Shown one piece after another: positions 32,444 to 39,271 of a stretch of DNA of 39,271 nucleotides. The notes beneath the pieces are model-generated. The model saw only the letters and a program-made list of their open reading frames with translations. It made no database searches and was not told the origin of the DNA. The translations under genes and the position numbers were made by a program. Source of the stretch: JBOGFI01 sp050743365 (GTDB lineage: Bacteria > Actinomycetota > Acidimicrobiia > IMCC26256 > JACDBD01); the NCBI GenBank assembly GCA_050743365.1, contig JBOGFI010000081.1, forward strand, positions 1 through 39,271. The letters are read 5' to 3'. Every line of letters starts with the position of its first letter. The stretch's first letter is position 1.

Positions 32444-34113
32444 GGCGTCTGTGCTTTCTCCAACGCGTGCCCGAAGGCGAGCGCGTCGGGGTGGCGGGCA
32501 TCCCACACCGGGCGCTCGGAGCGGATCGGCGGCAACGAGTCGAAGTTGTGCTCCGGCGGCGGCGATGTGGTGGCCCACTCGAGGGTCTGGCCGCCCCAAG
32601 GGTCGTCGCCGGCGGGCTCGCCCCGGCGCAGCGACCGCCAGACGTTGGCGGCGAAGACCAGCACCGCGACGGCGATGATGAACGCGCCCACCGTCGAGAT
32701 CACGTTGAGCGTCGTGAACCCGTCAGACGGCTTGTAGTCGTTCACGCGTCGGGGCATACCTCGCAACCCCAACTCGTGCTGCACGAAGAACGTCACGTTG
32801 AAGCCGATGAAGAGCAGGGCGAAGTGGAGCTTGCCCATCCGCTCGTCGAGCATCCGGCCGGTGAACTTCGGGAACCAGTAGTAGATCGCGCCGAACCCGG
32901 CGAACCCCGCAGTGGCGAAGGCCACGTAGTGCATGTGGGCCACCACGAAGTAGGTGTCGGTCACGCTGAAGTCGAGCGGGGCCATGGCCTGGAGCACGCC
33001 GGTGAGCCCGCCGAGCAGGAAGATCACGATGGCGCCGATCACGAAGAGCATCGGCGTCTGGTACGTGATCTGGCCCTTCCACATCGTGCCGATCCAGTTG
33101 AAGAACTTCACGCCCGTCGGGACCGCGATCAGCAGCGAAAGCGCGCTGAAGAACGGGAGCAGGACGACGCCGGTGGCGAACATATGGTGCGCCCATACGC
33201 CGACCGAGAGACCGCCGATGGCGAGCGTGGCGAGGATCAGCCCCTTGTACGCGAACACGGGGCGGCGGGAGAAGACGGGGATGATCTCGGTGATCACGCC
33301 GAAGAACGGCAGGGCGATGATGTAGACCTCGGGATGCCCGAAGAACCAGAACAGGTGCTGCCACAGCACGGGCGTGCCGTCCTCGGTCACGTCGAAGATG
33401 TGGGAGTCGAGGCGGCGGTCGGCGAACAGCATCGCCAGCGCGCTGGTCAGCACGGGGAACGCGAGCAGCACCATGACGCTCGTCACGAGCATGTTCCAGG
33501 TGAAGATGGGCATCCGGAACATCGTCATGCCCGGCGCCCGCAGCATGAAGATGGTGGTGACGAGGTTGACGGCGGTGAGCACGCCGGCGGTGCTCGTCAC
33601 GACCACTCCGACGATCCACAGGTCGGGCCCGATGCCGGGCGAGTAGGTCGCGCCCGAGAGAGGCGCGTAGGCGAACCAGCCGAAGCTGGCGGACCCGCCG
33701 GCGGTGAGGAACCCGGAGATCATGACGCTGCCGCCGAACAGGTACATCCAGTACCCGAGGGCGTTCAGCCGTGGGAACGCCATGTCGGGTGCGCCGATCT
33801 GGAGCGGCACGATGTAGTTGGCGAGGCCGAACGCGAACGGCACCGCGAACAGGTAGATCATCACGCTGCCGTGCATGGTGAAGAACTGGTTGTAGGTCTC
33901 GGCGTCGAGGAGCTCCTGGCCCGGGTCGGCGAGCTCGGTGCGGATGGCGAGGGCGAGGAGCCCGCCGATCGCGAAGAACACGAGCGACGTCACGATGTAG
34001 CTGAGGCCGATGACCTTGTGGTCGGTGGTGGTGATCCAGTGCACCACGCCGGTGCCGGAGGCCGGCCGGCGCGGTGGCGGAGACTCGCGCGGGCGCTCGG
34101 CGGTCAGGGTCAT
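32440..34113 (-). CDS. ctaD: Cytochrome c oxidase subunit I (CtaD)
   Basis: A 557-residue haem-copper oxidase subunit with twelve helices. Metal ligands are H81 (MHGSVMIY; low-spin haem a), H260 with the crosslinked Tyr in GHPEVYI, H309/H310 (WAHHMF; CuB), and H393 and H395 (VAHMHYV; haem a3 and a). The D-channel Asp (IGAPDMAFPRLN, D110 and N117), the Glu of GHPEV and the K-channel Lys (VPTGVKFF, K336) are all present, so it is a standard A-type proton-pumping oxidase. The start forms an ATGA overlap with ctaC and the stop a GTGA overlap with ctaF. Confidence 0.96.
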   Translation of the reverse strand: MTLTAERPRESPPPRRPASGTGVVHWITTTDHKVIGLSYIVTSLVFFAIGGLLALAIRTELADPGQELLDAETYNQFFTMHGSVMIYLFAVPFAFGLANYIVPLQIGAPDMAFPRLNALGYWMYLFGGSVMISGFLTAGGSASFGWFAYAPLSGATYSPGIGPDLWIVGVVVTSTAGVLTAVNLVTTIFMLRAPGMTMFRMPIFTWNMLVTSVMVLLAFPVLTSALAMLFADRRLDSHIFDVTEDGTPVLWQHLFWFFGHPEVYIIALPFFGVITEIIPVFSRRPVFAYKGLILATLAIGGLSVGVWAHHMFATGVVLLPFFSALSLLIAVPTGVKFFNWIGTMWKGQITYQTPMLFVIGAIVIFLLGGLTGVLQAMAPLDFSVTDTYFVVAHMHYVAFATAGFAGFGAIYYWFPKFTGRMLDERMGKLHFALLFIGFNVTFFVQHELGLRGMPRRVNDYKPSDGFTTLNVISTVGAFIIAVAVLVFAANVWRSLRRGEPAGDDPWGGQTLEWATTSPPPEHNFDSLPPIRSERPVWDARHPDALAFGHALEKAQTP

Positions 34114-34838
34114 GACCCGGCACCCTGCCGGTCGACCTGCCGGTCGACCCAGTCACGGAAGTCGCCCGTCGTGACCGCGTCGACCTCGAAGGTCATCCTG
34201 GCGTGGTCGAGGCCGCAGAACTCGGCGCACCGGCCGGTGTAGCGGCCGACATCGACGACGTCGACGTCGACCTTGTTCTCCACACCGGGGATGACGTCCC
34301 GCTTGTACAGGAAGTCGGGGACGTAGAAGGAGTGGATGACGTCGGGCGACGTCAGCACGAGTCGCACCGTGGTGTCGACCGGCAGCACCATGACGGGCGG
34401 CTTCCCGGGTAGCCCGGTGACGGTGATGTCCTCCTCGACGTAGTGGAATTGCCACTGCCACTGGAACCCGGTCACGTCGATCACGAGATCCGGGTCCGAG
34501 GTGACCGCGTCGACGTCGCGCTGGGTTCGGTACGACAGCGCGAACAGCACCGCGACGATGACCACCGGAATGGCGGTATACAGGATCTCGATCGGAACGA
34601 TGTACTGGCGCTGCGTCGGCAGTTCGTCGCTGCGCCGACGGTACCGGATGACCGCCCAGGCGATGAGGCCCCACACGAGCACGCCCACGACGAGCGCGGC
34701 GATCACCGAGCCCCGCCAGAGGTCGAAGATGTCGCGGCCCTGCTCGCTGCTGCCCCGCTTGCCCGCGTGGTCGACGAGTCCGCATCCCGCGAGCGCCACC
34801 GGGGCGAGGAGCAGCACGGTCGATCGGAGCCTCGGCAC
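34110..34838 (-). CDS. ctaC: Cytochrome c oxidase subunit II (CtaC)
   Basis: A 242-residue lipoprotein subunit of aa3 oxidase. The signal ends with the lipobox LAGC (C19); two helices follow (about 42-66 and 81-103), then the CuA cupredoxin domain with H169 (SPDVIHSF), and C204, E206, C208, H212, M215 (CAEFCGLDHARM), all CuA ligands intact. WQWQFHY marks the electron-entry region. The C-terminus ends DRQVDRQ, encoded by two copies of a 12-base unit. The GTG at 34838 follows TAGCCT by 8 bases, so the transcript is probably leaderless. It heads the ctaC-ctaD-ctaF-MOSC operon. Confidence 0.95.
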   Translation of the reverse strand: MPRLRSTVLLLAPVALAGCGLVDHAGKRGSSEQGRDIFDLWRGSVIAALVVGVLVWGLIAWAVIRYRRRSDELPTQRQYIVPIEILYTAIPVVIVAVLFALSYRTQRDVDAVTSDPDLVIDVTGFQWQWQFHYVEEDITVTGLPGKPPVMVLPVDTTVRLVLTSPDVIHSFYVPDFLYKRDVIPGVENKVDVDVVDVGRYTGRCAEFCGLDHARMTFEVDAVTTGDFRDWVDRQVDRQGAGS

Positions 34839-34846
34839 CGCCGCGG

Positions 34847-34852
34847 AGGCTA
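34847..34852 (-). promoter_or_regulatory. -10 box TAGCCT of ctaC (leaderless)
   Basis: On the minus strand TAGCCT is followed by 8 bases and the GTG start of ctaC. Confidence 0.5.
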
Positions 34853-34875
34853 CATGGGGGGACCCACGCGGCGCG

Positions 34876-34904
34876 TTGACACCGCGCGTCGGCCCGCCGA
34901 AGAT
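34876..34904 (+). promoter_or_regulatory. Promoter of the DUF2207-like gene: TTGACA-N17-GAAGAT
   Basis: A consensus -35 TTGACA (34876-34881) and a -10 GAAGAT (34899-34904) spaced by 17 bases, ending 5 bases before the GTG at 34910. This is the best-matching sigma-70 type promoter in the window. Confidence 0.55.
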
Positions 34905-34909
34905 GACCC

Positions 34910-36364
34910 GTGCTCTCGGCCGGCTCCCTGCTCGCGCAGACGTCGAGCTCGGACCAGGGTTTCTCGCTGCCGATCCTGGTACTCGCGGCGGCGCTCGGCC
35001 TCACGTGGCTGGCGACGGTGGCGGTGCTCGCGTACCTGCGACGAGCTCCCGAGGTGGAGCCGGGTCCCTACACCCAGGACCTGCCGGCCGAGCCGCCGGC
35101 GCTGGCGGGGCTCCTGTGCGCCGACTTCGAGCTCGGCACCGAAGCGGTCCCGGCCACGCTGCTCGACCTCGGGGCGCGCCGAGTCGTCGCGCTGGAGGAG
35201 ATCCAGCCCGGCCGCACGATCTGCCGGATCCGACACGCCCGTTCCGAGGGGCTCACCGAGTACGAGCAGCGCGTGCTCGGGGCGGTGGTGGACAAGGCGA
35301 TCGACGGCGTCGTGCCCACCGAGGCGCTCACCACCGGGACCGAGGACGCCTCGCGCCGCTGGCAGCGCGACTACGCCAAGGAGGTCGTCGCCGACGCGCA
35401 GGGTCGCGGGCTCACGTACGACCGGTGGCCGGGCGGGCTGGTCGCGCTGATCGGCACGGGAGTGCTCGCGCTGGGCGGGCTCCTCTACCTGGCCAGCGCC
35501 GTCGGGGGCGACACCAGCGGCAATCGCGGAATCACGGCGGGGGTCGCCGGCGGCGTGGCCGTCGCCGCGCTCCTCGCTCTCGGCGTGATCTCCGGGCGCA
35601 TGAGCCGGTCACTGGCGCAACTGCCGACCGAAGCGGGCTACGAGGAAGCGGCGCGCTGCCTCGGCCTGCAGACCCACCTGCGTGAGAACGAGCACTTCGA
35701 CGACGTACCGCCGGCGGCGGTGACGATGTGGGGACGCCATCTCGCCTACGCGGCCGCGCTGGGCGCGGCTCGAGGCTGCGTCGCCGCGCTGCCCTTCGGT
35801 GCCGAGGACGACCACCTCGCCTGGAGCCGGTTCGGCGGCCGGTGGCGGAAGGTCCGGGTGCGCTACCCCCGGGCCCGACCGCCGGCATGGGGCAAGCACC
35901 CGGGCGTCGCGCTGGTGCTCGGCCTGTTCTGGGGCGCGGCGGCGCTGACCGCGCTCTACGGGCTGCTGAGAGTGGCGAACGCCGAGCGCGACCCCTTCGA
36001 CCCCACCTTCACGCAGTCGCAGCTCGACTGGATCGGGCGTGGCGCGCTCATCCTGTGCGTGCCGGTCGTGCTGCTGCTCACGTGGGCGCTGTACGTGCTG
36101 ATCCAGGCCGGCCCCGACCTGTGGCGGGACCGGGTGGTCACTGGCGACGTCGTGCGGGCCCGGGTCCGCCAGCAGGTCTTCCAGTCCGACGGCGACAACC
36201 CGAAGCACTGGTACTACCTGGCGCTCGACGACGGCACGGCAGACCGGATCTCGGCGTGGCGCGTGCGCCGCGACCTCTACGACGCGCACTCGCAGGGCGA
36301 GACGGTGACCGCCGTCGTCACGCCCAACCTCGGCTACCTCCGCGAGATCCGCGCCCCCCGTTGA
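34910..36364 (+). CDS. DUF2207-like predicted membrane protein
   Basis: A 484-residue protein with an N-terminal helix (about 18-42), two helices at about 180-225, and two more at about 326-352 and 370-400. The soluble part after TM1 (LPAEPPALAGLL, TLLDLGARRVVALEE) resembles the winged-helix-like cytoplasmic region of DUF2207 proteins, and the C-terminal ~80 residues form a small beta-rich domain (WYYLALDDGTADRISAW). Function unknown. The GTG at 34910 is supported by the leaderless promoter. It is divergent from ctaC without an evident functional link, and convergent with mrp across a large inverted repeat. Confidence 0.72.
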   Translation: MLSAGSLLAQTSSSDQGFSLPILVLAAALGLTWLATVAVLAYLRRAPEVEPGPYTQDLPAEPPALAGLLCADFELGTEAVPATLLDLGARRVVALEEIQPGRTICRIRHARSEGLTEYEQRVLGAVVDKAIDGVVPTEALTTGTEDASRRWQRDYAKEVVADAQGRGLTYDRWPGGLVALIGTGVLALGGLLYLASAVGGDTSGNRGITAGVAGGVAVAALLALGVISGRMSRSLAQLPTEAGYEEAARCLGLQTHLRENEHFDDVPPAAVTMWGRHLAYAAALGAARGCVAALPFGAEDDHLAWSRFGGRWRKVRVRYPRARPPAWGKHPGVALVLGLFWGAAALTALYGLLRVANAERDPFDPTFTQSQLDWIGRGALILCVPVVLLLTWALYVLIQAGPDLWRDRVVTGDVVRARVRQQVFQSDGDNPKHWYYLALDDGTADRISAWRVRRDLYDAHSQGETVTAVVTPNLGYLREIRAPR

Positions 36365-36406
36365 TGCGTCTCCCAGGTACCACCCTGGTACTTCATGGAC
36401 GCATCA
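36362..36406. terminator. Nested inverted repeat, probable bidirectional terminator
   Basis: TGATGCGTC (36362-36370) pairs perfectly with GACGCATCA (36398-36406), and inside it CCAGG (36373-36377) pairs with CCTGG (36384-36388). It sits between two convergent genes and includes the stop codon of the DUF2207-like gene. No T tract follows. Confidence 0.55.
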
Positions 36407-36425
36407 GTGCGCGCCGCGACGTGAG

Positions 36426-37541
36426 TCAGATGATCTTCAGCTCGGGACGGTAGATCTTCTTCGGCGCCAGCTCGTCGTCGATGCGCTCGGCGACGCGGAA
36501 GAAGGCCTGCGACGCCTCGTCGGAGGGGTTGGTGACCACGAGGGGACGGCCCTCGTCGGCCCCGACCCGCAGCTCGGGCACGAGCGGCACCTGACCGAGA
36601 AGCGGCACGCCGAGCTGATCGGCGAGCTCCTGACCGCCACCGGCGCCGAACAGCTCGTAGGCCTTGCCATCGTCGCCGCGGAACCACGACATGTTCTCGA
36701 TCACGCCCATCAGCTCGAGGTTCACCTTCTGGGCCATGTAGGCGGCCCGCTGCGCGACCCTCTGCGCCGCGGGCTGGGGCGTCGTGACGATGATCACCTC
36801 GGCGCGCGGGAGGAACTGCGCCATCGACAACGCGATGTCGCCGGTGCCGGGGGGCATGTCGACCACGAGGAAGTCGGGCTCGTCCCAGTGCACGTCGGTG
36901 AGGAACTGCTCGAGCGCCTTGTGGAGCATCGGCCCCCGCCACACGACCGGCTGGTCCTCGCGGGCGAAGAAGCCCATCGAGATGAGGTGCACGCCGTTGG
37001 CCTCGGGCGGGAGGATCATGTCGTCGATCACCACCGGCGGCCGGTCGATGCCGAGCATGCGCGGCATCGAGAAGCCCCAGACGTCGGCGTCGACGGCTGC
37101 CACCTGGTGGCCGCGCTGCGCGAGCGCGACGGACAGGTTGGCGGTGACCGACGACTTGCCGACCCCGCCCTTGCCCGACGCGATGGCGAGCACCCGGGTG
37201 CGGGCGTCGGTGAACGGGTTGACCCTGGCCGGCTGGTCGGCTCCACCGGCGCCGTGCTCGGCCCGGATCTGGCGGGCGACGCGCTGGCGCTGCTCCTCGT
37301 CCATCACGGTGAGGTCGACGTCGACCGAGCTGACCCCCTCCAGCGGGGTCACCGCCTCGGTCACCCGCCGGGTGATCTCGGCCTTGAGCGGGCAGCCGGG
37401 CACGGTGAGCGCAACCGTGACCTTGACCGCGCCGGCGTCGACGGCGACGCCCTTGACCATGTCGAGGTCGACGATCGAGCGGTGAAGCTCCGGGTCGTCC
37501 ACCGGCCGGAGGGCCTCGAGGACGTCAGCCTCGCTGGGCAT
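36426..37541 (-). CDS. mrp: Fe-S cluster carrier ATPase Mrp/ApbC with N-terminal MIP18 domain
   Basis: A 371-residue protein. Residues ~1-85 are a MIP18/DUF59 domain with its conserved Cys in TVPGCPLK (C50). Residues ~115-371 are a P-loop ATPase with deviant Walker A SGKGGVGKSS (122-131), VDADVWGFSMPRMLG, VVDMPPGTGD and VIENMSWF. Mrp proteins carry 4Fe-4S clusters to apo-proteins. The CxxC usually found after ENMS in ApbC-type carriers is absent; C50 is the only Cys I find in the whole protein. The ATG at 37541 has a GAGGGG ribosome site. It is divergent from a SufR-like regulator. Confidence 0.92.
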   Translation of the reverse strand: MPSEADVLEALRPVDDPELHRSIVDLDMVKGVAVDAGAVKVTVALTVPGCPLKAEITRRVTEAVTPLEGVSSVDVDLTVMDEEQRQRVARQIRAEHGAGGADQPARVNPFTDARTRVLAIASGKGGVGKSSVTANLSVALAQRGHQVAAVDADVWGFSMPRMLGIDRPPVVIDDMILPPEANGVHLISMGFFAREDQPVVWRGPMLHKALEQFLTDVHWDEPDFLVVDMPPGTGDIALSMAQFLPRAEVIIVTTPQPAAQRVAQRAAYMAQKVNLELMGVIENMSWFRGDDGKAYELFGAGGGQELADQLGVPLLGQVPLVPELRVGADEGRPLVVTNPSDEASQAFFRVAERIDDELAPKKIYRPELKII

Positions 37542-37568
37542 GGGGATTCCCCTCGCCGAACATTTCCA

Positions 37569-37588
37569 CTACCGACATAGGTAGAATA
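37569..37588. promoter_or_regulatory. Divergent promoters with palindrome between mrp and the SufR-like gene
   Basis: CTACC (37569-37573) and GGTAG (37580-37584) form a perfect inverted repeat with a 6-base spacer. Its right arm overlaps TAGAAT (37582-37587), a -10 box 6 bases before the GTG at 37594, and on the other strand TATTCT (37588-37583), a -10 for mrp. One bound dimer could therefore shut both promoters. Confidence 0.6.
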
Positions 37589-37593
37589 CAGCT

Positions 37594-38361
37594 GTGAGCC
37601 CAGCGGACTCCCACGGGCCCGACGGGCCGGTCGAGCACCAGGGCCGGCTGAGCGCCGACGAGTTCAGCGCCGCGGTCTCGGCCGTCACCAGCGCCTTCGG
37701 CGACCCGACCCGCCGTGACATCTACCTGCTCGTCCGCTCCGTCGACGCCGGGGTCACCGCGTCGGCGGTGGCCGAGCGCTTCGACCTGCACCCCAACGTC
37801 GCCCGGCACCACCTGGAGAAGCTCGCCGCCGGCGGCTACCTCACGGTCGAGCTGGCCCGCCACGAGTCGGCGGGCAGGCCGTCGAAGCGGTACCGCGCCG
37901 CCGACGTCGGCAGCGACCTCAGCTTCCCGCCCCGCCGCGACGAGCTGCTGGCCAACCTGCTCGCCCGGGCGCTGGAGCTGCTCGAGCCCGAGCGGGCCGC
38001 GGCGATGGCCGACGAGGTCGGTTACGAGTACGGCCGGGCGCTCGCGGCCCGCATGGCGCCGGTGGCCGCCACCGACCCCGGCATGTCCGCCCACCGGTCG
38101 GTGCGGGCGGCGCTGGCCAGTGTGGCCGACGCCCTCACCGCCCACGGCTTCGCCGCCCACACGGAGGAACGCGGCCACCTGTCGGTCATCGTCGCCGAGC
38201 AGTGCCCGTTCGGCGACGCCGCCCAGCGGTACCCGCACGTCGTGTGCGCGATCGACCGGGGCATGATCCGCGGGATGCTGGCCGGGCTCTACGGCGAGAC
38301 CGAGCCCTACTTCACCGAGACCCGGCCCCACGGCGACGACCACTGCGTGGCGACGGTCTGA
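37594..38361 (+). CDS. SufR-like HTH regulator with C-terminal Cys cluster motif
   Basis: A 255-residue regulator. The winged helix occupies about 28-105: FGDPTRRDIYLLV, VTASAVAERFDLHPNVARHHLEKL (recognition helix NVARHHLEKL) and GRPSKRYR wing. The C-terminal part holds Cys at 204 (EQCPFG), 218 (VVCAID) and 251 (DHCVATV), in the region where SufR-type repressors bind an Fe-S cluster; these are the only Cys. Such proteins sense Fe-S status and repress cluster-assembly genes. Its neighbours, mrp and a cysteine desulfurase, support that role. The GTG start follows TAGAAT by 6 bases. Another Fe-S or metal sensing ArsR-like function cannot be excluded. Confidence 0.82.
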   Translation: MSPADSHGPDGPVEHQGRLSADEFSAAVSAVTSAFGDPTRRDIYLLVRSVDAGVTASAVAERFDLHPNVARHHLEKLAAGGYLTVELARHESAGRPSKRYRAADVGSDLSFPPRRDELLANLLARALELLEPERAAAMADEVGYEYGRALAARMAPVAATDPGMSAHRSVRAALASVADALTAHGFAAHTEERGHLSVIVAEQCPFGDAAQRYPHVVCAIDRGMIRGMLAGLYGETEPYFTETRPHGDDHCVATV

Positions 38362-38384
38362 CGCACACCTTCGGGGCGCACACC

Positions 38385-39271
38385 GTGCACCGGGCCTACC
38401 TCGACCACGCCTCGACCTCGCCGCTGCGCCCAGCCGCGCTCGAGGCGATGCTCCCGTTCCTACGGGAGCACCACGCCGACCCCGGACGCCTCCATGCCGA
38501 GGGGCGCGTGACGAGGGTCGCGCTCGAGGAGGCACGCGAGCACGTCGCTGCCCTGCTCGGCGCGCGACCGCGCGAGGTCGTGTTCACCGCCAGCGGGACC
38601 GAGGCGGTCAACACCGCCGTGTGGGGCGCGATCGCGCGCGCGAGCAACGAGAGACCGCACGTGGTGACGACGGCGGTCGAGCACTCGGCGGTGCTCGACG
38701 CCTGCCGGCGCTCGCCGGCCGAGGTGACGGTGGTCGGGGTCGACCGGTTCGGCCGCTACGACCCCGGCGACGTGGTCGCCGCCGTCACGGCCGACACCGC
38801 GCTGGTGACGGTGCAGCTCGCGAACCACGAGGTCGGCACGCTCCAGCCCGCGGCCCAGGTCGCAGGGGCGTGCCGGGAGCGCGGCGTGATCGTGCACGTC
38901 GACGGCTGCATGGCCGCCGGCCACGTTCCTGTCGACTTCGGGGCGCTCGGCGCCGACCTGTGCTCGGTGACGGCACACAAGCTCGGCGGCCCCAAGGGCG
39001 CGGCCGCCCTACTCATCCGGCGCGGCCTCCGCGTCCCCCAGCTCATCGTGGGCGGCGCCCAGGAGCGGGCCCGCCGGGGTGGGCTCGAGGACGTACCCGC
39101 GGTCGTCGGCTTCGGCGCCGCCGCCGCCGAGCTGGCGACGGGCGACCGCCTGGCAGTGGAGGCGGCTTCGGCCCGCGCGCTCACCGACCGGGTCGCGGCG
39201 GAGACGCCGGAGCGGGTGGCGGGCGTGCAGCGCTACGGCGATCCCGACGAGCGTGTGCCCCACCTGGTGTG
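38385..39271 (+). CDS. Cysteine desulfurase, NifS/IscS type (3' truncated by window)
   Basis: The frame runs from the GTG at 38385 to the window end, giving 295 residues of a class V PLP-dependent aminotransferase fold. Visible elements are AYLDHASTSPLRPAALEAM at the start, FTASGTEAVNTAVWG, TTAVEHSAVLDAC, LANHEVGTLQPAAQ (cofactor-stacking His), VHVDGCMAAGH and the Schiff-base Lys in TAHKLGGPKG. The loop with the catalytic Cys lies beyond the window. The enzyme takes sulfur from cysteine for Fe-S clusters or thio-tRNA. It starts 23 bases after the SufR-like gene, so they are probably an operon; a following mnmA is common in actinobacteria but cannot be checked here. Confidence 0.93.
   Translation, partial: MHRAYLDHASTSPLRPAALEAMLPFLREHHADPGRLHAEGRVTRVALEEAREHVAALLGARPREVVFTASGTEAVNTAVWGAIARASNERPHVVTTAVEHSAVLDACRRSPAEVTVVGVDRFGRYDPGDVVAAVTADTALVTVQLANHEVGTLQPAAQVAGACRERGVIVHVDGCMAAGHVPVDFGALGADLCSVTAHKLGGPKGAAALLIRRGLRVPQLIVGGAQERARRGGLEDVPAVVGFGAAAAELATGDRLAVEAASARALTDRVAAETPERVAGVQRYGDPDERVPHLV

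Noticed and set aside
31485..32501. Long minus-strand frame covering MOSC and part of ctaF as one protein
   Set aside because: The part upstream of 32057 is Arg-rich and out of frame with the true ctaF; the ATGA overlap marks the MOSC start.
32467..34242. 591-codon plus-strand frame opposite ctaD
   Set aside because: Low-complexity Glu/His/Arg composition opposite twelve hydrophobic helices, the expected antisense pattern.
1..39271. CRISPR arrays, tRNA or rRNA genes, insertion sequences, phage genes
   Set aside because: No regularly spaced repeats, no tRNA-like cloverleaf or CCA ends noticed, no transposase, integrase or terminase motifs in any translated frame.

Overview
The window looks like a stretch of chromosome from a very GC-rich actinomycete, most likely of the Acidimicrobiia. 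Pointers are the fused actinobacterial 2-oxoglutarate decarboxylase/dehydrogenase (Kgd), a WhiB1-like protein beside a PdtaS-type kinase, a DUF3107 protein, a cytochrome bcc-aa3 respiratory chain with a di-haem QcrC, and many GTG starts that appear leaderless. The class-level placement is inference. I see no rRNA, tRNA, CRISPR array, insertion sequence or phage gene. Genes are packed tightly; no gap between genes exceeds about 150 bases.

Layout. 1-3414: 3' part of kgd. 3419-5607: an MFS drug exporter coupled to its TetR regulator, with operator-like palindromes upstream. 5714-9347: small membrane protein, dapA, a TauE/SafE-type permease, a family 5 uracil-DNA glycosylase and a diacylglycerol-kinase-like lipid kinase. 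9453-10515: a winged-helix/nucleotidyltransferase protein followed by a HEPN protein, resembling a MNT-HEPN toxin-antitoxin pair. 10656-15514: GDPD phosphodiesterase, whiB1, pdtaS and a coupled pair of ArsA/Get3-like ATPases. 15626-26714: a surface-glycan island with a tandem double GT2 enzyme, a second GT2, a Wzm/Wzt exporter pair and a third GT2 in one coupled plus-strand operon, facing a GT-C membrane glycosyltransferase and an unusual methyltransferase-deacetylase fusion. 26739-34838: respiratory block with ctaG, ctaE-qcrCAB (plus) and ctaC-ctaD-ctaF-MOSC (minus). 34910-36364: DUF2207-like membrane protein. 36426-39271: Fe-S cluster biogenesis node (Mrp carrier, SufR-like regulator, cysteine desulfurase cut by the window end).

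How the genes work together. The five plus-strand glycan genes are joined by 1-4 base stop/start overlaps, so they are probably one transcript that builds a polysaccharide on the cytoplasmic side and exports it through the ABC transporter. The opposing genes would add a sugar from a lipid carrier and modify an amino sugar by N-methylation and deacetylation. The respiratory genes encode cytochrome bc1 (qcrCAB) and aa3 oxidase (ctaC, D, E, F) plus an assembly factor. Mrp and SufR share a short divergent control region containing a palindrome that overlaps both predicted -10 boxes.

The most interesting observation is a short, otherwise unrecognised N-terminal module that I think recurs four times in three different enzymes of the glycan island, twice in tandem ahead of a NodS-like methyltransferase fused to a NodB-like deacetylase. 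A second theme is a repeated TAGCCT (or near variant) box 6-8 bases before GTG start codons, which suggests widespread leaderless transcription.
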